In this document: piece by piece, positions 44,524 to 54,091 of the stretch
Numbering within the stretch: the first letter of the stretch is position 1
How the letters are laid out: every line of letters begins with the position of its first letter
Assembly (NCBI GenBank): GCA_011389515.1
Contig: JAABUA010000008.1
Span: 1 to 64,000, forward strand
Direction: 5' to 3'
Length of the DNA stretch: 64,000 nt
Source of the DNA: Desulfobacteraceae bacterium
GTDB lineage: Bacteria; Desulfobacterota; Desulfobacteria; Desulfobacterales; Desulfosalsimonadaceae
Made by a program: the position numbers and the translations under genes
Notes under the pieces: generated by a model
Databases searched by the model: none
Seen by the model: only the letters and a program-made list of their open reading frames with translations
What the model was told of the DNA's origin: nothing

Positions 44524-45669
44524 ATGAAAATACTTCAATATACCGAGGATCACGAAAGTTTCCGAATGCGGATGCGCGGGTTTCTGGAAAGTGAAATCAT
44601 GCCGTACACGGATCAATGGGAAAAGGAACACATAACGCCCAAGTGGGCATGGCAGAAAATGGGGCAGGCAGGCTTTCTTTGCACAGCCGTGCCGGAAGAA
44701 TACGGCGGTCTGGGCGGTGATTTCCTCTATTCGGTAATCGCAGCGGAGGAAATGACCAGAACAAACCATACCGGGCTTGCAACCATGCTTCACAGCGACG
44801 TGGTAGTCCCGTATATCCATACTTTTGGCTCCAACGGGCAAAAACAAAAATACCTGCCCGGTTGCGTTTCGGGTGATATCATCACCGCAATTGCCATGAC
44901 CGAGCCGGATGCCGGCTCCGATCTTGCCTCCATGACGGCCACAGCGGAACAATCCGGCGATTGGATTGTATTGAACGGGTCGAAAACATTCATATCAAAC
45001 GGGATCAACGCGGACCTGGTAATTGTTGCGGCAAAAAATCCGGCGGTAGACAATCCGTATGAGTCGGTTTCCCTTTACCTGGTCGAGGCGGGAACGCCCG
45101 GCTTCAACAGGGGACGGCAACTTGAAAAAATGGGTTTTCACAGCCAGGATACGGCCGAAATGTTTTTCAGCAATTGCCGGATTCCAGAAGAAAACCGACT
45201 GGGCAATGATGGCGCGGGATTTTACATGCTCATGGAGAAACTTCAGCAGGAGCGCCTCATGACCGCCATCGGCGGCCAGGCGGCTGCGGAATACATGCTT
45301 GAACTAACGCAAAAATTCTGCCGTGAAACAACGGATGCAAGCGGAAAACCGCTTTCCAAACAGCAGGCGGTCATGTTTGCACTGGTTGAGATGGCCACCG
45401 AGGTGAAGATCGGACGGGCCTTTCTGGACAAACTCATCGCCGGTCATGCCGCCGGCGAACCGGAAATCGTGGAAACTTCCATGGCAAAATACTGGATAAC
45501 GGATCTTGCCAAGCGCATATCGCAAAAGTGCCTGGACCTTTACGGCGATTATGGTTTTACAGAAGCCTGCCCCATCGCAAGGGGCTTTCGCGATATCCGG
45601 GTAATGTCGATTTTTGCCGGAACCAATGAAATCATGAAGCAGATTGCCGGAAAGTTCATGGGGCTGTAG
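44524..45669 (+). CDS. Acyl-CoA dehydrogenase, long-chain (LCAD-like) type
   Basis: 381 residues. Family marks: VPEEYGGLGGDFLYS, AMTEPDAGSDLASM, GSKTFISNG and the C-terminal FAGTNEIMKQI. The MCAD catalytic position is Ala365, but Glu243 in KLQQERLMTAIGGQ matches the alternative catalytic base of long-chain acyl-CoA dehydrogenase. It oxidises acyl-CoA to 2-enoyl-CoA with electron-transfer flavoprotein. It follows the other dehydrogenase after 58 bases and probably pairs with it. Confidence 0.91.
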   Translation: MKILQYTEDHESFRMRMRGFLESEIMPYTDQWEKEHITPKWAWQKMGQAGFLCTAVPEEYGGLGGDFLYSVIAAEEMTRTNHTGLATMLHSDVVVPYIHTFGSNGQKQKYLPGCVSGDIITAIAMTEPDAGSDLASMTATAEQSGDWIVLNGSKTFISNGINADLVIVAAKNPAVDNPYESVSLYLVEAGTPGFNRGRQLEKMGFHSQDTAEMFFSNCRIPEENRLGNDGAGFYMLMEKLQQERLMTAIGGQAAAEYMLELTQKFCRETTDASGKPLSKQQAVMFALVEMATEVKIGRAFLDKLIAGHAAGEPEIVETSMAKYWITDLAKRISQKCLDLYGDYGFTEACPIARGFRDIRVMSIFAGTNEIMKQIAGKFMGL

Positions 45670-45732
45670 AAAAAGACCCGGCATGTACGGATCAGGATCA
45701 ATCAATTGGGAATAGGTGGTGTTATTGAAGCA

Positions 45733-46509
45733 ATGAAGGTAATGACGTTTAACCTGCGTTTTGAAAATGACAGAGATGGCGCGGATGGATGGGCCAGCCG
45801 GAAGAGCCTGGTAGTGGACCTGATCAATCGCCATTCGCCGGACATACTGGGCACCCAGGAAGGGAAGCCCGCGCAGTTGATCTTTCTTGAAGAAATGCTG
45901 CCCCAGTACATCGTATACATGTCCGGGCGGCCGCAGGAATCCAGTGCGCAATGCCCAACCCTGCTTATCCGGAAAGAGCGTTTTGAACTCATCAGCGGCA
46001 AAGATGTCTGGCTGTCGGAAACACCGGACGTTTATCTCAGCAAATCCTGGGACAGTGCTTTTCCGAGGATGATGAGCCATTGCCGCATGCGTGACCGTAA
46101 TACAGGCAGGCGGCTTTATGCCGGCGTAACGCACCTGGATCATCTCGGGGAAGAAGCGAGGGTCAACCAGGCCGGAATCATCGCGGATTGGGCAAGACAG
46201 GTGGAAGATCCCCTGATTGTAATGGGTGATTTTAATGAACAACCGGGATCGACGGTTCACCGGGTCCTGACCGAACCCGAAGCGCCCCTTCTGGACACAT
46301 GGCAGACCCTGCAAAACCAGGAAGGGGAAGGCGCGTTTACCCATCATGGTTTTACCGGCATCCCCCAGCGCGCCCGCATGGACTGGATACTTGCCTGTCC
46401 CGATTTCAAGGTGCTCGATGCAAGCATCCTTCGGGATCAAAAAAACGGTAAATACCCGTCGGACCATTTCCCCTATATGGTCGAACTTGAAGTGCAACAG
46501 GGAAATTAA
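45733..46509 (+). CDS. Endonuclease/exonuclease/phosphatase family hydrolase
   Basis: 258 residues from ATG 45733. EEP motifs are present: MTFNLRFEND, DILGTQEG (metal Glu), VTHLDHLGEEAR, MGDFNEQPGS and SDHFPYMVELE (catalytic Asp-His). There is no signal peptide. Members cleave nucleic acids, phosphoinositides or other phosphodiesters; the substrate is not evident. The ribosome-binding site is weak. Confidence 0.87.
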   Translation: MKVMTFNLRFENDRDGADGWASRKSLVVDLINRHSPDILGTQEGKPAQLIFLEEMLPQYIVYMSGRPQESSAQCPTLLIRKERFELISGKDVWLSETPDVYLSKSWDSAFPRMMSHCRMRDRNTGRRLYAGVTHLDHLGEEARVNQAGIIADWARQVEDPLIVMGDFNEQPGSTVHRVLTEPEAPLLDTWQTLQNQEGEGAFTHHGFTGIPQRARMDWILACPDFKVLDASILRDQKNGKYPSDHFPYMVELEVQQGN

Positions 46510-46562
46510 ATCGGTGTGCACCCGATTTGACTTGACCTTTCCGACAGTTGTCTTACATTCGA

Positions 46563-46608
46563 AATCGATCCCGAAAAAACGAAATCTGAATTTTGAGATG
46601 GATTTTAT
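46563..46608 (+). repeat. Interspersed repeat copy overlapping the HAD gene start
   Basis: Contains AATCGATCCCGAAAAAACGA then ATCTGAATTTTGAGATGG and ends ATTTTAT. The first part closely matches 60999-61023 and the second the TTGAGATNGGTTC core. The A of the HAD start codon falls next to or inside this copy. Confidence 0.65.
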
Positions 46609-47074
46609 GGATATCGACATCCCCGGATACGGCAAATTGCGTATGAGACACTTGGTCATGGACTATAACGGCACCCTGGCGGTTGACGGCCGACTGGTGG
46701 ATAGCGTAAAAGACGCCCTGAACCGTTTGGCTGGAGACATGGACCTGCATGTGATTACGGCGGATACCTTCGGTCTGGCTGCGGAAGGGTTGAGAGGGGT
46801 TGACTGCGGGCTCCGGGTGCTGACCGGAAAGGATCACGCCCGGGAAAAAAGAGATTTTGTCAATGCACTCGGGGGCAAAGAAACGGTCAGTATCGGAAAC
46901 GGCAGAAACGACAGGTGGATGCTCGAAGCATCCGCCCTGGGCATTGCCGTGGTTCTTGAAGAAGGGGCTGCGGTGGAAACCTTCATGGCCGCAGATATTG
47001 TCTGCCCTTCCATTTTATCCGCCCTTGGTCTGCTTGAAAATCCGATGCGCCTGAAAGCTACCCTGAGATCCTGA
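46607..47074 (+). CDS. HAD-fold protein of the soluble P-type-ATPase-like group
   Basis: 155 residues from ATG 46607; an ATG three codons earlier is also possible. HAD motif I is [12 protein letters not shown], with Asn at the second acidic position, motif II region VITADTFG, and motif [17 protein letters not shown]. This matches the small COG4087-type proteins that resemble the catalytic domain of P-type ATPases but lack membrane parts. Function unknown. The start region lies within an interspersed repeat. The J-domain gene follows after 5 bases. Confidence 0.8.
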   Translation: MDIDIPGYGKLRMRHLVMDYNGTLAVDGRLVDSVKDALNRLAGDMDLHVITADTFGLAAEGLRGVDCGLRVLTGKDHAREKRDFVNALGGKETVSIGNGRNDRWMLEASALGIAVVLEEGAAVETFMAADIVCPSILSALGLLENPMRLKATLRS

Positions 47075-47079
47075 AAAAC

Positions 47080-47568
47080 ATGAAAACCTTGATATCTATC
47101 GTTCTTGTTACACTGGGCATACTCTATGTCCTCTCCCCGTATGATCTGCTGCCCAATTTTATACCGGTTATCGGATGGATGGACGACATTGCCGTAACTG
47201 CATTGATGATTTATTATTTCAGATACGGGAGGCTGCCGGGTTTCATCACTCGTTTCCTGGGGGGGCTTACCGGCCGTGGCCGACAGCAGGCCGGGGGCGG
47301 CTATCACCACGCAGACGGGGAGGAGAATCACTCCCGGCAGCAGGGTGCCGGCAGCAGTTCGTATGCGAGAGGGCGCGCCAAAAGCCCATACGAAATTCTG
47401 GGTATATCCCCCGACGCCTCTGAGCAGGAAATCCATTCCGCATACCGGAAACTGGTTCAGCAGTATCACCCGGATAAAGTTTCTCATATGGGAAAAGAAA
47501 TACAGGAGACGGCAAAGCGGAAATTCGTGGAGATCCAGGCGGCGTACGAGAGTGTAAAGAGGAGATAG
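47080..47568 (+). CDS. DUF1232 (YkvA-like) membrane segment fused to a J-domain
   Basis: 162 residues. Residues 1-50 form a hydrophobic DUF1232 unit ([22 protein letters not shown]). A glycine- and His-rich linker follows, then a J-domain ([24 protein letters not shown]) with the HPD triad in QYHPDKV near residue 130. It should stimulate a DnaK-type chaperone at the membrane. No dnaK gene is nearby. Converges with nth; a GCCTGCGCAGGC palindrome lies in the gap. Confidence 0.87.
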   Translation: MKTLISIVLVTLGILYVLSPYDLLPNFIPVIGWMDDIAVTALMIYYFRYGRLPGFITRFLGGLTGRGRQQAGGGYHHADGEENHSRQQGAGSSSYARGRAKSPYEILGISPDASEQEIHSAYRKLVQQYHPDKVSHMGKEIQETAKRKFVEIQAAYESVKRR

Positions 47569-47615
47569 GATTTATAATTTCCCTGTTTCTCCGTATAGCC
47601 TGCGCAGGCGGTCAG

Positions 47616-48275
47616 TTACTCCGTTTCCCTTTTGTCTTTCGAAGAACAGAGGTCGTTTAAAAAGCAGCTGGGGCAGTCGGGTTTTCGGGCGTTGCAGATT
47701 TCCCTTCCGAAATAGATCAGCCACAGGGAGAAATCATTCCAGAGATCTTCCGGAATGATTTCCATCAAATCGTATTCGATTTTTTCCGGGTTGGTGTTCC
47801 CGGTCAGATCCAACCTGCGGGATATGCGCGCCACGTGGGTATCCACCACGATGGCCGGCGCACCGAAAACGGCTCCCCTCACAACATTTGCTGTTTTCCG
47901 GCCCACGCCCGGCAGTGTGACCAGATCCTCCAGGCTTTCCGGAACCCTGCCATTGAAGCGTTCGGCAATATGGCGGGCGCAGTTTTTCAGGTGCCGCGCC
48001 TTATTTTTATAAAATCCCGTAGATCGTATGAGCGTTTCTATCGCCTCTGTGGGCGCTTCTGCAAAATCTTCCGGCGTCTTCATGTGTTTGAAAAGTTCCC
48101 GGGTAACCATGTTTACCTGCCTGTCCGTGCACTGGGCCGACAGGATCGTGGCCATGAGAAGCTCGAAAGCGTTTTTGTGGGCAAGCTGCGTCTTGACAAT
48201 CGGGTAATGTGCGTTTAGCCTTTCAAGAATTTTTGCGATTCTCTCTTGCTTTTTTTTTGACCGGTTTTTTGGCAT
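47616..48275 (-). CDS. nth: Endonuclease III
   Basis: 219 residues. Helix-hairpin-helix LPGVGRKTANVV with catalytic Lys127, catalytic Asp145 in VVDTHVAR, and the [4Fe-4S] loop Cys194-x6-Cys201-x2-Cys204-x5-Cys210. It removes oxidised pyrimidines and nicks abasic sites. Alone on the minus strand here. Confidence 0.96.
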   Translation of the reverse strand: MPKNRSKKKQERIAKILERLNAHYPIVKTQLAHKNAFELLMATILSAQCTDRQVNMVTRELFKHMKTPEDFAEAPTEAIETLIRSTGFYKNKARHLKNCARHIAERFNGRVPESLEDLVTLPGVGRKTANVVRGAVFGAPAIVVDTHVARISRRLDLTGNTNPEKIEYDLMEIIPEDLWNDFSLWLIYFGREICNARKPDCPSCFLNDLCSSKDKRETE

Positions 48276-48331
48276 GAATCCGTTTCCCTGGAAATAGGGT
48301 ATTTTATGTAAGGTGGACGAATCTGGTTATC

Positions 48332-49333
48332 ATGAACGAAAATAAAAAGAAAGTCAAAGCGCTGGGCCTCTGTTCCGGAGGGCTCGACAGCATATTGTCC
48401 GGTGTAGTGCTCGCACGCCAGGGGGTCGATGTGGTCTGGGTATCCTTTGAAACCCCGTTTTTTTCAGCCGAAAAGGCCCGCAGGGCTTCGGATATGACAG
48501 GAATTCCATTGATCGTTACGGATATTTTTCATCGGTATCTTCCCATGCTGAAAAATCCTCCGGCCGGTTACGGCCGGTACATGAATCCGTGCATGGACTG
48601 CCATGCGCTCATGTTCCGCATCGCCTGCGAACAGATGCCGCAAATCGGCGCCGATTTTTTGTTCTCGGGCGAGGTGATGGGGCAGCGCCCCATGTCCCAG
48701 ACCAAGTCATCGCTTCGTTATGTTGAAAAACATTCCGGATGCGAAGGGCGTATTTTGCGACCCCTTTCGGCAAAGCGCCTCCCGGAAAGCGACATGGAAA
48801 AAAGAGGGCTGGTCGATCGCCAGAGGCTGTTCGATTTTACAGGGCGCAGCAGGAAACCCCAGATCAGGCTTGCCAGGGAACTGGGGATTGTCGATTATCC
48901 TGCTCCCGGGGGCGGATGCATGCTGACGGATCCAAATTATTCAAAAAGGGTAAATGATCTGCTCGACCACGTTGAGAATCCCGAATGGGAAGATTTTGAG
49001 TTGCTCCAATACGGCAGGCATATCCGGCTTTCAACCGGGGTGAAACTGGTTGCCGGGCGTTATCTTGAAGACAATAATCATATACTTTCCCTGTACCGGC
49101 CTGAAACAGACGTCAGAATCGTCATGAAAGACAAACCCGGCCCGGTGGGCCTCATCCCCCGCTGTGACCCGGAAGAAGAAAGGATAAAAACAGGGGCTGC
49201 CATTTGCGCAGGATACGGACAGGGCGCTGATGATGAATCGGTGCAGGTGATTGTCACGTCCCCGAAGATTCATGAGACCCTGTCTGTAATACCAATAAAG
49301 CCCGATCAAATCAGCACATTGGTGATCATGTGA
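48332..49333 (+). CDS. PP-loop ATPase, ThiI/MnmA-like tRNA thiolation family
   Basis: 333 residues. The PP-loop SGGLDSILSGVVL is at residues 16-28. Conserved cysteines lie in NPCMDCHALM and GGGCMLTDP, and MGQRPMSQTK is typical of the adenylating domain. Related proteins adenylate and thiolate tRNA uridines. The C-terminal 120 residues (after KLVAGRYLEDNNHIL) resemble an NFACT-R-like RNA-binding part found in such enzymes from anaerobes. The exact tRNA position is not determined. Divergent from nth. Confidence 0.8.
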   Translation: MNENKKKVKALGLCSGGLDSILSGVVLARQGVDVVWVSFETPFFSAEKARRASDMTGIPLIVTDIFHRYLPMLKNPPAGYGRYMNPCMDCHALMFRIACEQMPQIGADFLFSGEVMGQRPMSQTKSSLRYVEKHSGCEGRILRPLSAKRLPESDMEKRGLVDRQRLFDFTGRSRKPQIRLARELGIVDYPAPGGGCMLTDPNYSKRVNDLLDHVENPEWEDFELLQYGRHIRLSTGVKLVAGRYLEDNNHILSLYRPETDVRIVMKDKPGPVGLIPRCDPEEERIKTGAAICAGYGQGADDESVQVIVTSPKIHETLSVIPIKPDQISTLVIM

Positions 49334-49511
49334 AAAGGCGGGCATATCACCGAAGGCATATTTTATTGTGATGCGGCTGGCGCTGCATGTGGCATGGTCT
49401 GGTTGTACGCATTATCTTGGATATATGACAAGAGTTTCAATAAAAATTTTTTTCTCACAAAAAAAAGTGAATAATAGTAGCAAACATGATATTTTGGTCT
49501 TGATTCCGGTA

Positions 49512-49549
49512 AAAGATATTGGGGCGAAAGACAATTTTGAGATGGGTTC
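49512..49549 (+). repeat. Interspersed repeat copy, long form
   Basis: 38 bp that match 57519-57556 (opposite strand) at 35 positions, including AAAGATATTGGG, CGAAAGACAAT and the core TTGAGATGGGTTC. It lies 45 bases before the sigma-54 activator gene. The rest of the 260-bp gap is AT-rich and shows no other signal. Confidence 0.7.
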
Positions 49550-49594
49550 GAAAGAACCCTGCCGGTCTTAAACCTAAACTTATGGCGTACGCTT

Positions 49595-51109
49595 ATGAGC
49601 ACGGTCATTGATAAAAGAGAGTATTCCATCAATCGGCTAAAAGACATTTCATCGTGGGTTTCTTCGGTGCATGATCTGAATCAGCTTCTGGAATTGATAC
49701 TCGAATCCGGAACCCGCATCATGCATGCAAAAGCCAGTTCCCTGCTTTTTCTGGATGAAAAAAAACGAAAGCTGTACTTCAAGGTGGCCACCGGCCTGAA
49801 AAAAGAGGAAATCAAGCAGTTCGAGATAAACATGGGGCAGGGCATCGCTGGCCTTGTCGCGCAGACCGGCAAGCCGATCCTCATTGAGGACGTATCCAAG
49901 GACAAGCGATGGGAGCGCAGCATCAGCGAGAAGATGGGGTATAAAACAAAATCCATCGTCTGCTCCCCGATGATGGTTGAAAACAGAATCATAGGTGTTA
50001 TACAGTTTATCAATAAGGCCGATGGCAGCAGTTTTCAGCATAGCGACCTTGATTTGCTGACCGTGTTCGCCGATCTTGCCGCCCTGGCGATTGGCAATGC
50101 CCGAAAGTTCCAGCTGGTGGAAAGGGAAAACCGAACCCTCAAGGAGGATCTGGGTGCCACCCGTGAAATTATTGGTGAGAGCCAGGCCATTCGCAGCGTT
50201 GTTTCCGAGGCGCTCCGGGTTGCCGATTCGCAGGCGAGTACGCTTATCATGGGGGAAAGCGGCACCGGCAAGGAACTTGTCGCCCGCCTGATTCACCAGG
50301 CCAGTCCCCGGAAGGAGAGGCATCTGGTCACCATCAATTGTGCGGCAATGCCGGAATCCCTTCTGGAAGACGAGCTATTTGGACATGAAAAGGGTGCTTT
50401 TACGGGGGCCATCGGTCAGAAGATCGGAAAATTTGAGTTTGCGGATGAAAGCACAATTTTTTTAGATGAAATCGCTGAAATGAGCCAGACCATGCAGGCA
50501 AAGCTCTTGCGGGTCCTGCAGGATGGGATCTTTTACAGGGTTGGTGGAAACATTCCGATTTCGGTCGATATCCGTGTTATGGCCGCCACCAATCAAAACA
50601 TCGTCGAGGAGATTAAAAAGGGCAACTTCAGGAAAGATCTCTATTACCGGTTGAATGTGGTTGAAATTCATATGCCGCCCCTGAGGGAGCGCAAGGAGGA
50701 TATCTTGCTTCTGGCAAGACATTTCGTCGATGTTTTTCAACGGGAAAAGGGATATGTGAACCTGGAAATCTCTCCCGAAGCAATGAGCAAAATGACCCAG
50801 TATGAATGGCCCGGCAATATCCGTGAACTCAAAAACGCAATCGAACGGGCGGTGGTAATGGGAAACGGCCGGCAGATTCTGCCCCGGGATTTGCCGATCC
50901 TGCAGGAAAAGGCCTCGCTTGATTCTGTACCTGTCGGCATTCCGCTTAAGGATGCGGTTGATGAATTCAAGAAGCGCTTCATAGAGGCAAACCTGAAAAT
51001 GACCGGCGGCAACCAGAGCAAGGCGGCCGGCATAATGGAAATTCAGCGGACATACCTTTCCAGACTGATATCCCGGTACGCCATTAAGCGGAAAAACGAC
51101 ATTGAGTAG
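49595..51109 (+). CDS. Sigma-54-dependent transcriptional activator with GAF sensor
   Basis: 504 residues. GAF domain about 25-175, AAA+ domain with Walker A GESGTGKE (220-227) and the sigma-54 contact loop GAFTGA (267-272), then a Fis-type helix-turn-helix (about 460-500, GNQSKAAGIMEIQRTYLSRLI). It lacks a receiver domain, so it senses a small molecule or redox state through GAF. I found no -24/-12 promoter in the flanking gaps, so its targets are probably elsewhere. There is no strong ribosome-binding site. Confidence 0.94.
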   Translation: MSTVIDKREYSINRLKDISSWVSSVHDLNQLLELILESGTRIMHAKASSLLFLDEKKRKLYFKVATGLKKEEIKQFEINMGQGIAGLVAQTGKPILIEDVSKDKRWERSISEKMGYKTKSIVCSPMMVENRIIGVIQFINKADGSSFQHSDLDLLTVFADLAALAIGNARKFQLVERENRTLKEDLGATREIIGESQAIRSVVSEALRVADSQASTLIMGESGTGKELVARLIHQASPRKERHLVTINCAAMPESLLEDELFGHEKGAFTGAIGQKIGKFEFADESTIFLDEIAEMSQTMQAKLLRVLQDGIFYRVGGNIPISVDIRVMAATNQNIVEEIKKGNFRKDLYYRLNVVEIHMPPLRERKEDILLLARHFVDVFQREKGYVNLEISPEAMSKMTQYEWPGNIRELKNAIERAVVMGNGRQILPRDLPILQEKASLDSVPVGIPLKDAVDEFKKRFIEANLKMTGGNQSKAAGIMEIQRTYLSRLISRYAIKRKNDIE

Positions 51110-51145
51110 AACCCACTTTTATGGCCGGAAGTGCAGAGGAGATCA

Positions 51146-52867
51146 ATGGCACCGGGGAAAACCGCCGAGTTGATTAAGGTCGCCAAGGGGGAAATGCCCG
51201 CTGACCTGTTGCTGACGGATGCCCGCATTATCAACGTGTATACCGGGCAAGTGGTTCCGGGAAACATTGCCATTTGTGCAGGTCGCATTGCCGGAATAGG
51301 GAATTACCCCGCAAAAGCGACCGTCTCCCTGCACAATCGGTTTGTCGCGCCGGGGTTCATCGACGCCCATGTTCACATCGAGAGCACCATGACGGGTGTT
51401 TCCACATTTGTTCGCGGCGTGCTCCCCAAAGGGACCACCACGGTCGTGGCAGACCCCCATGAAATCGCCAACGTTCTCGGCATGGACGGTGTTGCCTATA
51501 TGCTTGCCGCCGCTGAAAACCAGCCGATGAATATCTACTTTATGCTTCCCTCATGCGTGCCCGCCACTCCCATGGAAACCGCCGGTGCTGTTCTTGACGC
51601 GAACAGCCTCATGCCCCTCCTTTCCCATGAAAGAATTTTAGGCCTTGGCGAGATGATGAATTTCCCGGGGGTGCTGAACACGGACAAGGACGTGATCCAG
51701 AAAATTGAAAGCACCTTTTCCCATGGCAAGATCATCGACGGCCACGCACCGGGGCTAACCGGGAAAAACCTTGCGGCATACCTGGCTGCGGGTATTTCTT
51801 CCGACCATGAAACCGTAACCGCCGGGGAAGCGTTTGAAAAATTGGCCGCGGGCATGTTCATTATGATCCGTGAGGGGACGGGGGCCAAGAACCTTTTGGA
51901 TCTGAAATCCGTTATAACTCCGTATACCGAACCGTTTTTGATGTGGTGCACCGATGACCGGCACCCGGAAGATATCCAAAGCCAGGGGCATATTGATTAT
52001 CTTATCCGAAAAGCCGTTGGGGCGGGTATTGACCCCATGAGGGCCATACGCATGGCGACCATCAACCCGGCGCGGTATTTCGGCCTCTCCCACATGGGCG
52101 CCATTGCCCCGGGGAAAATAGCGGATATCGTGGTTTTATCCGATATGGAGACCCTCAGGGTTGAAAGCGTATATACGTCGGGCCGGCTGGTGTCGGAGAA
52201 CGGTTTTATGGTTCCGGGGATCAGCGCACCGGAATCGGTTTCGTGCCCTTCTGCCATGCATGTGAATTCCGAAGCGCTTGAATTTGCCATTGCCGGGGAA
52301 GGGAAAAAAGCAAAAGTGATCGAGCTGGTGCCGGATCAGCTGATAACGAAACGCAAGACCTCGGAGGTTCTCCGGAAAAATGGAAAGGCTGTTTCCGATC
52401 CCTCGCGCGATATGCTCAAGCTGGTGGTGGTGGAACGGCATCAAGGCAGTGGCAGGGTGGGGAAAGGTTTTGTATCTGGTTTCGGTCTTGAAAAAGGCGC
52501 CCTTGCATCCAGCGTTGCCCATGATTCTCATAACATTGTCGCTGTGGGCGCAGATGATGCGGATATACTGGCAGCGGTGCAGGCGGTGGTGGAAATGGGT
52601 GGCGGTTTGGTGGTGGCATCGGACGGCAAGGTTGATGCGTTTCTTGCCCTGCCCATAGCCGGTCTTATGGCGGATGAAGATTTCGATACCATCCGACGAA
52701 GAACCAAAACTCTCAATCATGCTGCATATAAACTGGGATGCCGGGTCGAAGACCCCTTCATGACCCTTTCTTTTCTTGCCCTGCCGGTGATACCGGAACT
52801 CCGGTTGACGGACCTGGGACTGTTTGACGTTGAGGCGTTTTCCCACGTCCACCTGATGGAACCGTAA
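51146..52867 (+). CDS. ade: Adenine deaminase
   Basis: 573 residues from ATG 51146, with GAGGAG upstream; a GTG 15 bases earlier is less likely. Amidohydrolase marks: GFIDAHVHIESTM, TTTVVADPHEIANVLG, DGHAPGLTGKNL and CTDDRHPEDI. The C-terminal half (DSHNIVAVGADDADILAAVQ, GLMADEDFD) is typical of bacterial adenine deaminase. It converts adenine to hypoxanthine. It follows the sigma-54 gene closely, which may or may not indicate control by it. Confidence 0.94.
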   Translation: MAPGKTAELIKVAKGEMPADLLLTDARIINVYTGQVVPGNIAICAGRIAGIGNYPAKATVSLHNRFVAPGFIDAHVHIESTMTGVSTFVRGVLPKGTTTVVADPHEIANVLGMDGVAYMLAAAENQPMNIYFMLPSCVPATPMETAGAVLDANSLMPLLSHERILGLGEMMNFPGVLNTDKDVIQKIESTFSHGKIIDGHAPGLTGKNLAAYLAAGISSDHETVTAGEAFEKLAAGMFIMIREGTGAKNLLDLKSVITPYTEPFLMWCTDDRHPEDIQSQGHIDYLIRKAVGAGIDPMRAIRMATINPARYFGLSHMGAIAPGKIADIVVLSDMETLRVESVYTSGRLVSENGFMVPGISAPESVSCPSAMHVNSEALEFAIAGEGKKAKVIELVPDQLITKRKTSEVLRKNGKAVSDPSRDMLKLVVVERHQGSGRVGKGFVSGFGLEKGALASSVAHDSHNIVAVGADDADILAAVQAVVEMGGGLVVASDGKVDAFLALPIAGLMADEDFDTIRRRTKTLNHAAYKLGCRVEDPFMTLSFLALPVIPELRLTDLGLFDVEAFSHVHLMEP

Positions 52868-52909
52868 TCGCGATTTGTTTCAATTGGCCCCTGAAAATAA
52901 AGGTATCCG

Positions 52910-54091
52910 ATGATTTGCCATGTGGATATGGATGCATTTTTTGCATCGGTCGAGCAGATGGACGAGCCTTCTCTTGCCGGCAAGTGTGTGATCATTGGCG
53001 GTATTTCGGATCGGGGTGTTGTCGCGGCCGCAAGCTATGAAGCAAGGCAATACGGGGTGCGCTCCGCCATGCCGGTTTATATGGCGAAGAAGCTTTGCCC
53101 CGGGGGCGTTTTTCTTTATCCCCGCCGGCAGCGATATAAACAATTGTCCGGCATGGTCATGGAGGTGCTCGGCACGTTTTCACCGGTGTTGGAGCAGGTG
53201 TCCATTGACGAGGCATATCTGGACCTTGCCGGATGCGAGGGGCTTTTTGGCTCCTACGGGAGCATCGGTGCGGCGGTCAAGCAAAAGATAAGGCAGCAAG
53301 TCGGGCTGAACTGTTCTGTTGGCATCGCCCCCCTGAAATTTCTGGCCAAAATCGCCTCCGACATGAACAAGCCGGATGGCCTGCGCGTGGTCCTGCCGGA
53401 AGAAGTGCCGGATTTTATCAACGCGCTGCCCGTCTCAAAGGTGCCGGGGGTCGGCCCTGTAACCGGAAAAACCCTGGAAAAGATGGGCATTCGTTTTCTG
53501 GGCGATGCCGGAAAATACCGTGCAAAAGACCTTGCGGCGCGCCTTGGTCGCTTTGGCTACCGCCTCCACGATCTCTCCGTTGGCATCGACCGCAGCCCCG
53601 TGGTACCGGTCCGTCCCGTCAAATCCATCAGCAGCGAGGAAACCCTGACATCCGATACCATGGATATGGCTGTTCTGGAGAGGCTCATGCTGAAGCATGC
53701 ACAAGACGTGGGGCGCCAGGCCCGGAAAAAGGGAGTCCTTGCAAAAACGGTGTTTATAAAGCTCAAGGACAGAGATTTTCGGCAGATCACCCGGCAGGCC
53801 CCGCTGCCGGAACCCACCCAGTCGGCCGAAATGATATACCGGGCCGGACAGGAGCTGCTTGCGGCCTGCCGGCTGCAAAAACCGGTTCGCCTTGCCGGGC
53901 TCGGCGTATCCGACCTTCTGCACCGGCAGACTCCGGTGCAGATGCCCCTGTTTGAAGAAACGGGTACTGCAATGAATAAGTGGGCGCAGGTGGACGAAGC
54001 CGTGGATGCCATTGCAGACCGCTTCGGCCCGGACGCCGTTCGAAAGGCGCGGCTCTGCGATTCCAAAAAGAACCCCATACAGGATCAATGA
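52910..54091 (+). CDS. dinB: DNA polymerase IV (Y family)
   Basis: 393 residues. The active site shows HVDMDAFFASVEQ (Asp6, Asp8) and VSIDEAYLDL (Asp-Glu), with a helix-hairpin-helix in VSKVPGVGPVTGKTLEKMG. The C-terminus has a beta-clamp-like motif (QMPLFE). Translesion polymerase. No LexA-type box is evident upstream. The sulfatase start overlaps the stop (ATGA). Confidence 0.94.
   Translation: MICHVDMDAFFASVEQMDEPSLAGKCVIIGGISDRGVVAAASYEARQYGVRSAMPVYMAKKLCPGGVFLYPRRQRYKQLSGMVMEVLGTFSPVLEQVSIDEAYLDLAGCEGLFGSYGSIGAAVKQKIRQQVGLNCSVGIAPLKFLAKIASDMNKPDGLRVVLPEEVPDFINALPVSKVPGVGPVTGKTLEKMGIRFLGDAGKYRAKDLAARLGRFGYRLHDLSVGIDRSPVVPVRPVKSISSEETLTSDTMDMAVLERLMLKHAQDVGRQARKKGVLAKTVFIKLKDRDFRQITRQAPLPEPTQSAEMIYRAGQELLAACRLQKPVRLAGLGVSDLLHRQTPVQMPLFEETGTAMNKWAQVDEAVDAIADRFGPDAVRKARLCDSKKNPIQDQ

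Noticed and set aside
51100-51146. Sigma-54 -24/-12 promoter before adenine deaminase
   Set aside because: TGGCC followed by TGC is present, but the spacing between the GG and GC elements is 8 instead of 10 bases.
53233-53955. 240-residue alternative frame inside dinB
   Set aside because: It is a shadow of the DNA polymerase IV frame, whose catalytic motifs are intact; the composition is Arg/Gly/Pro-rich.
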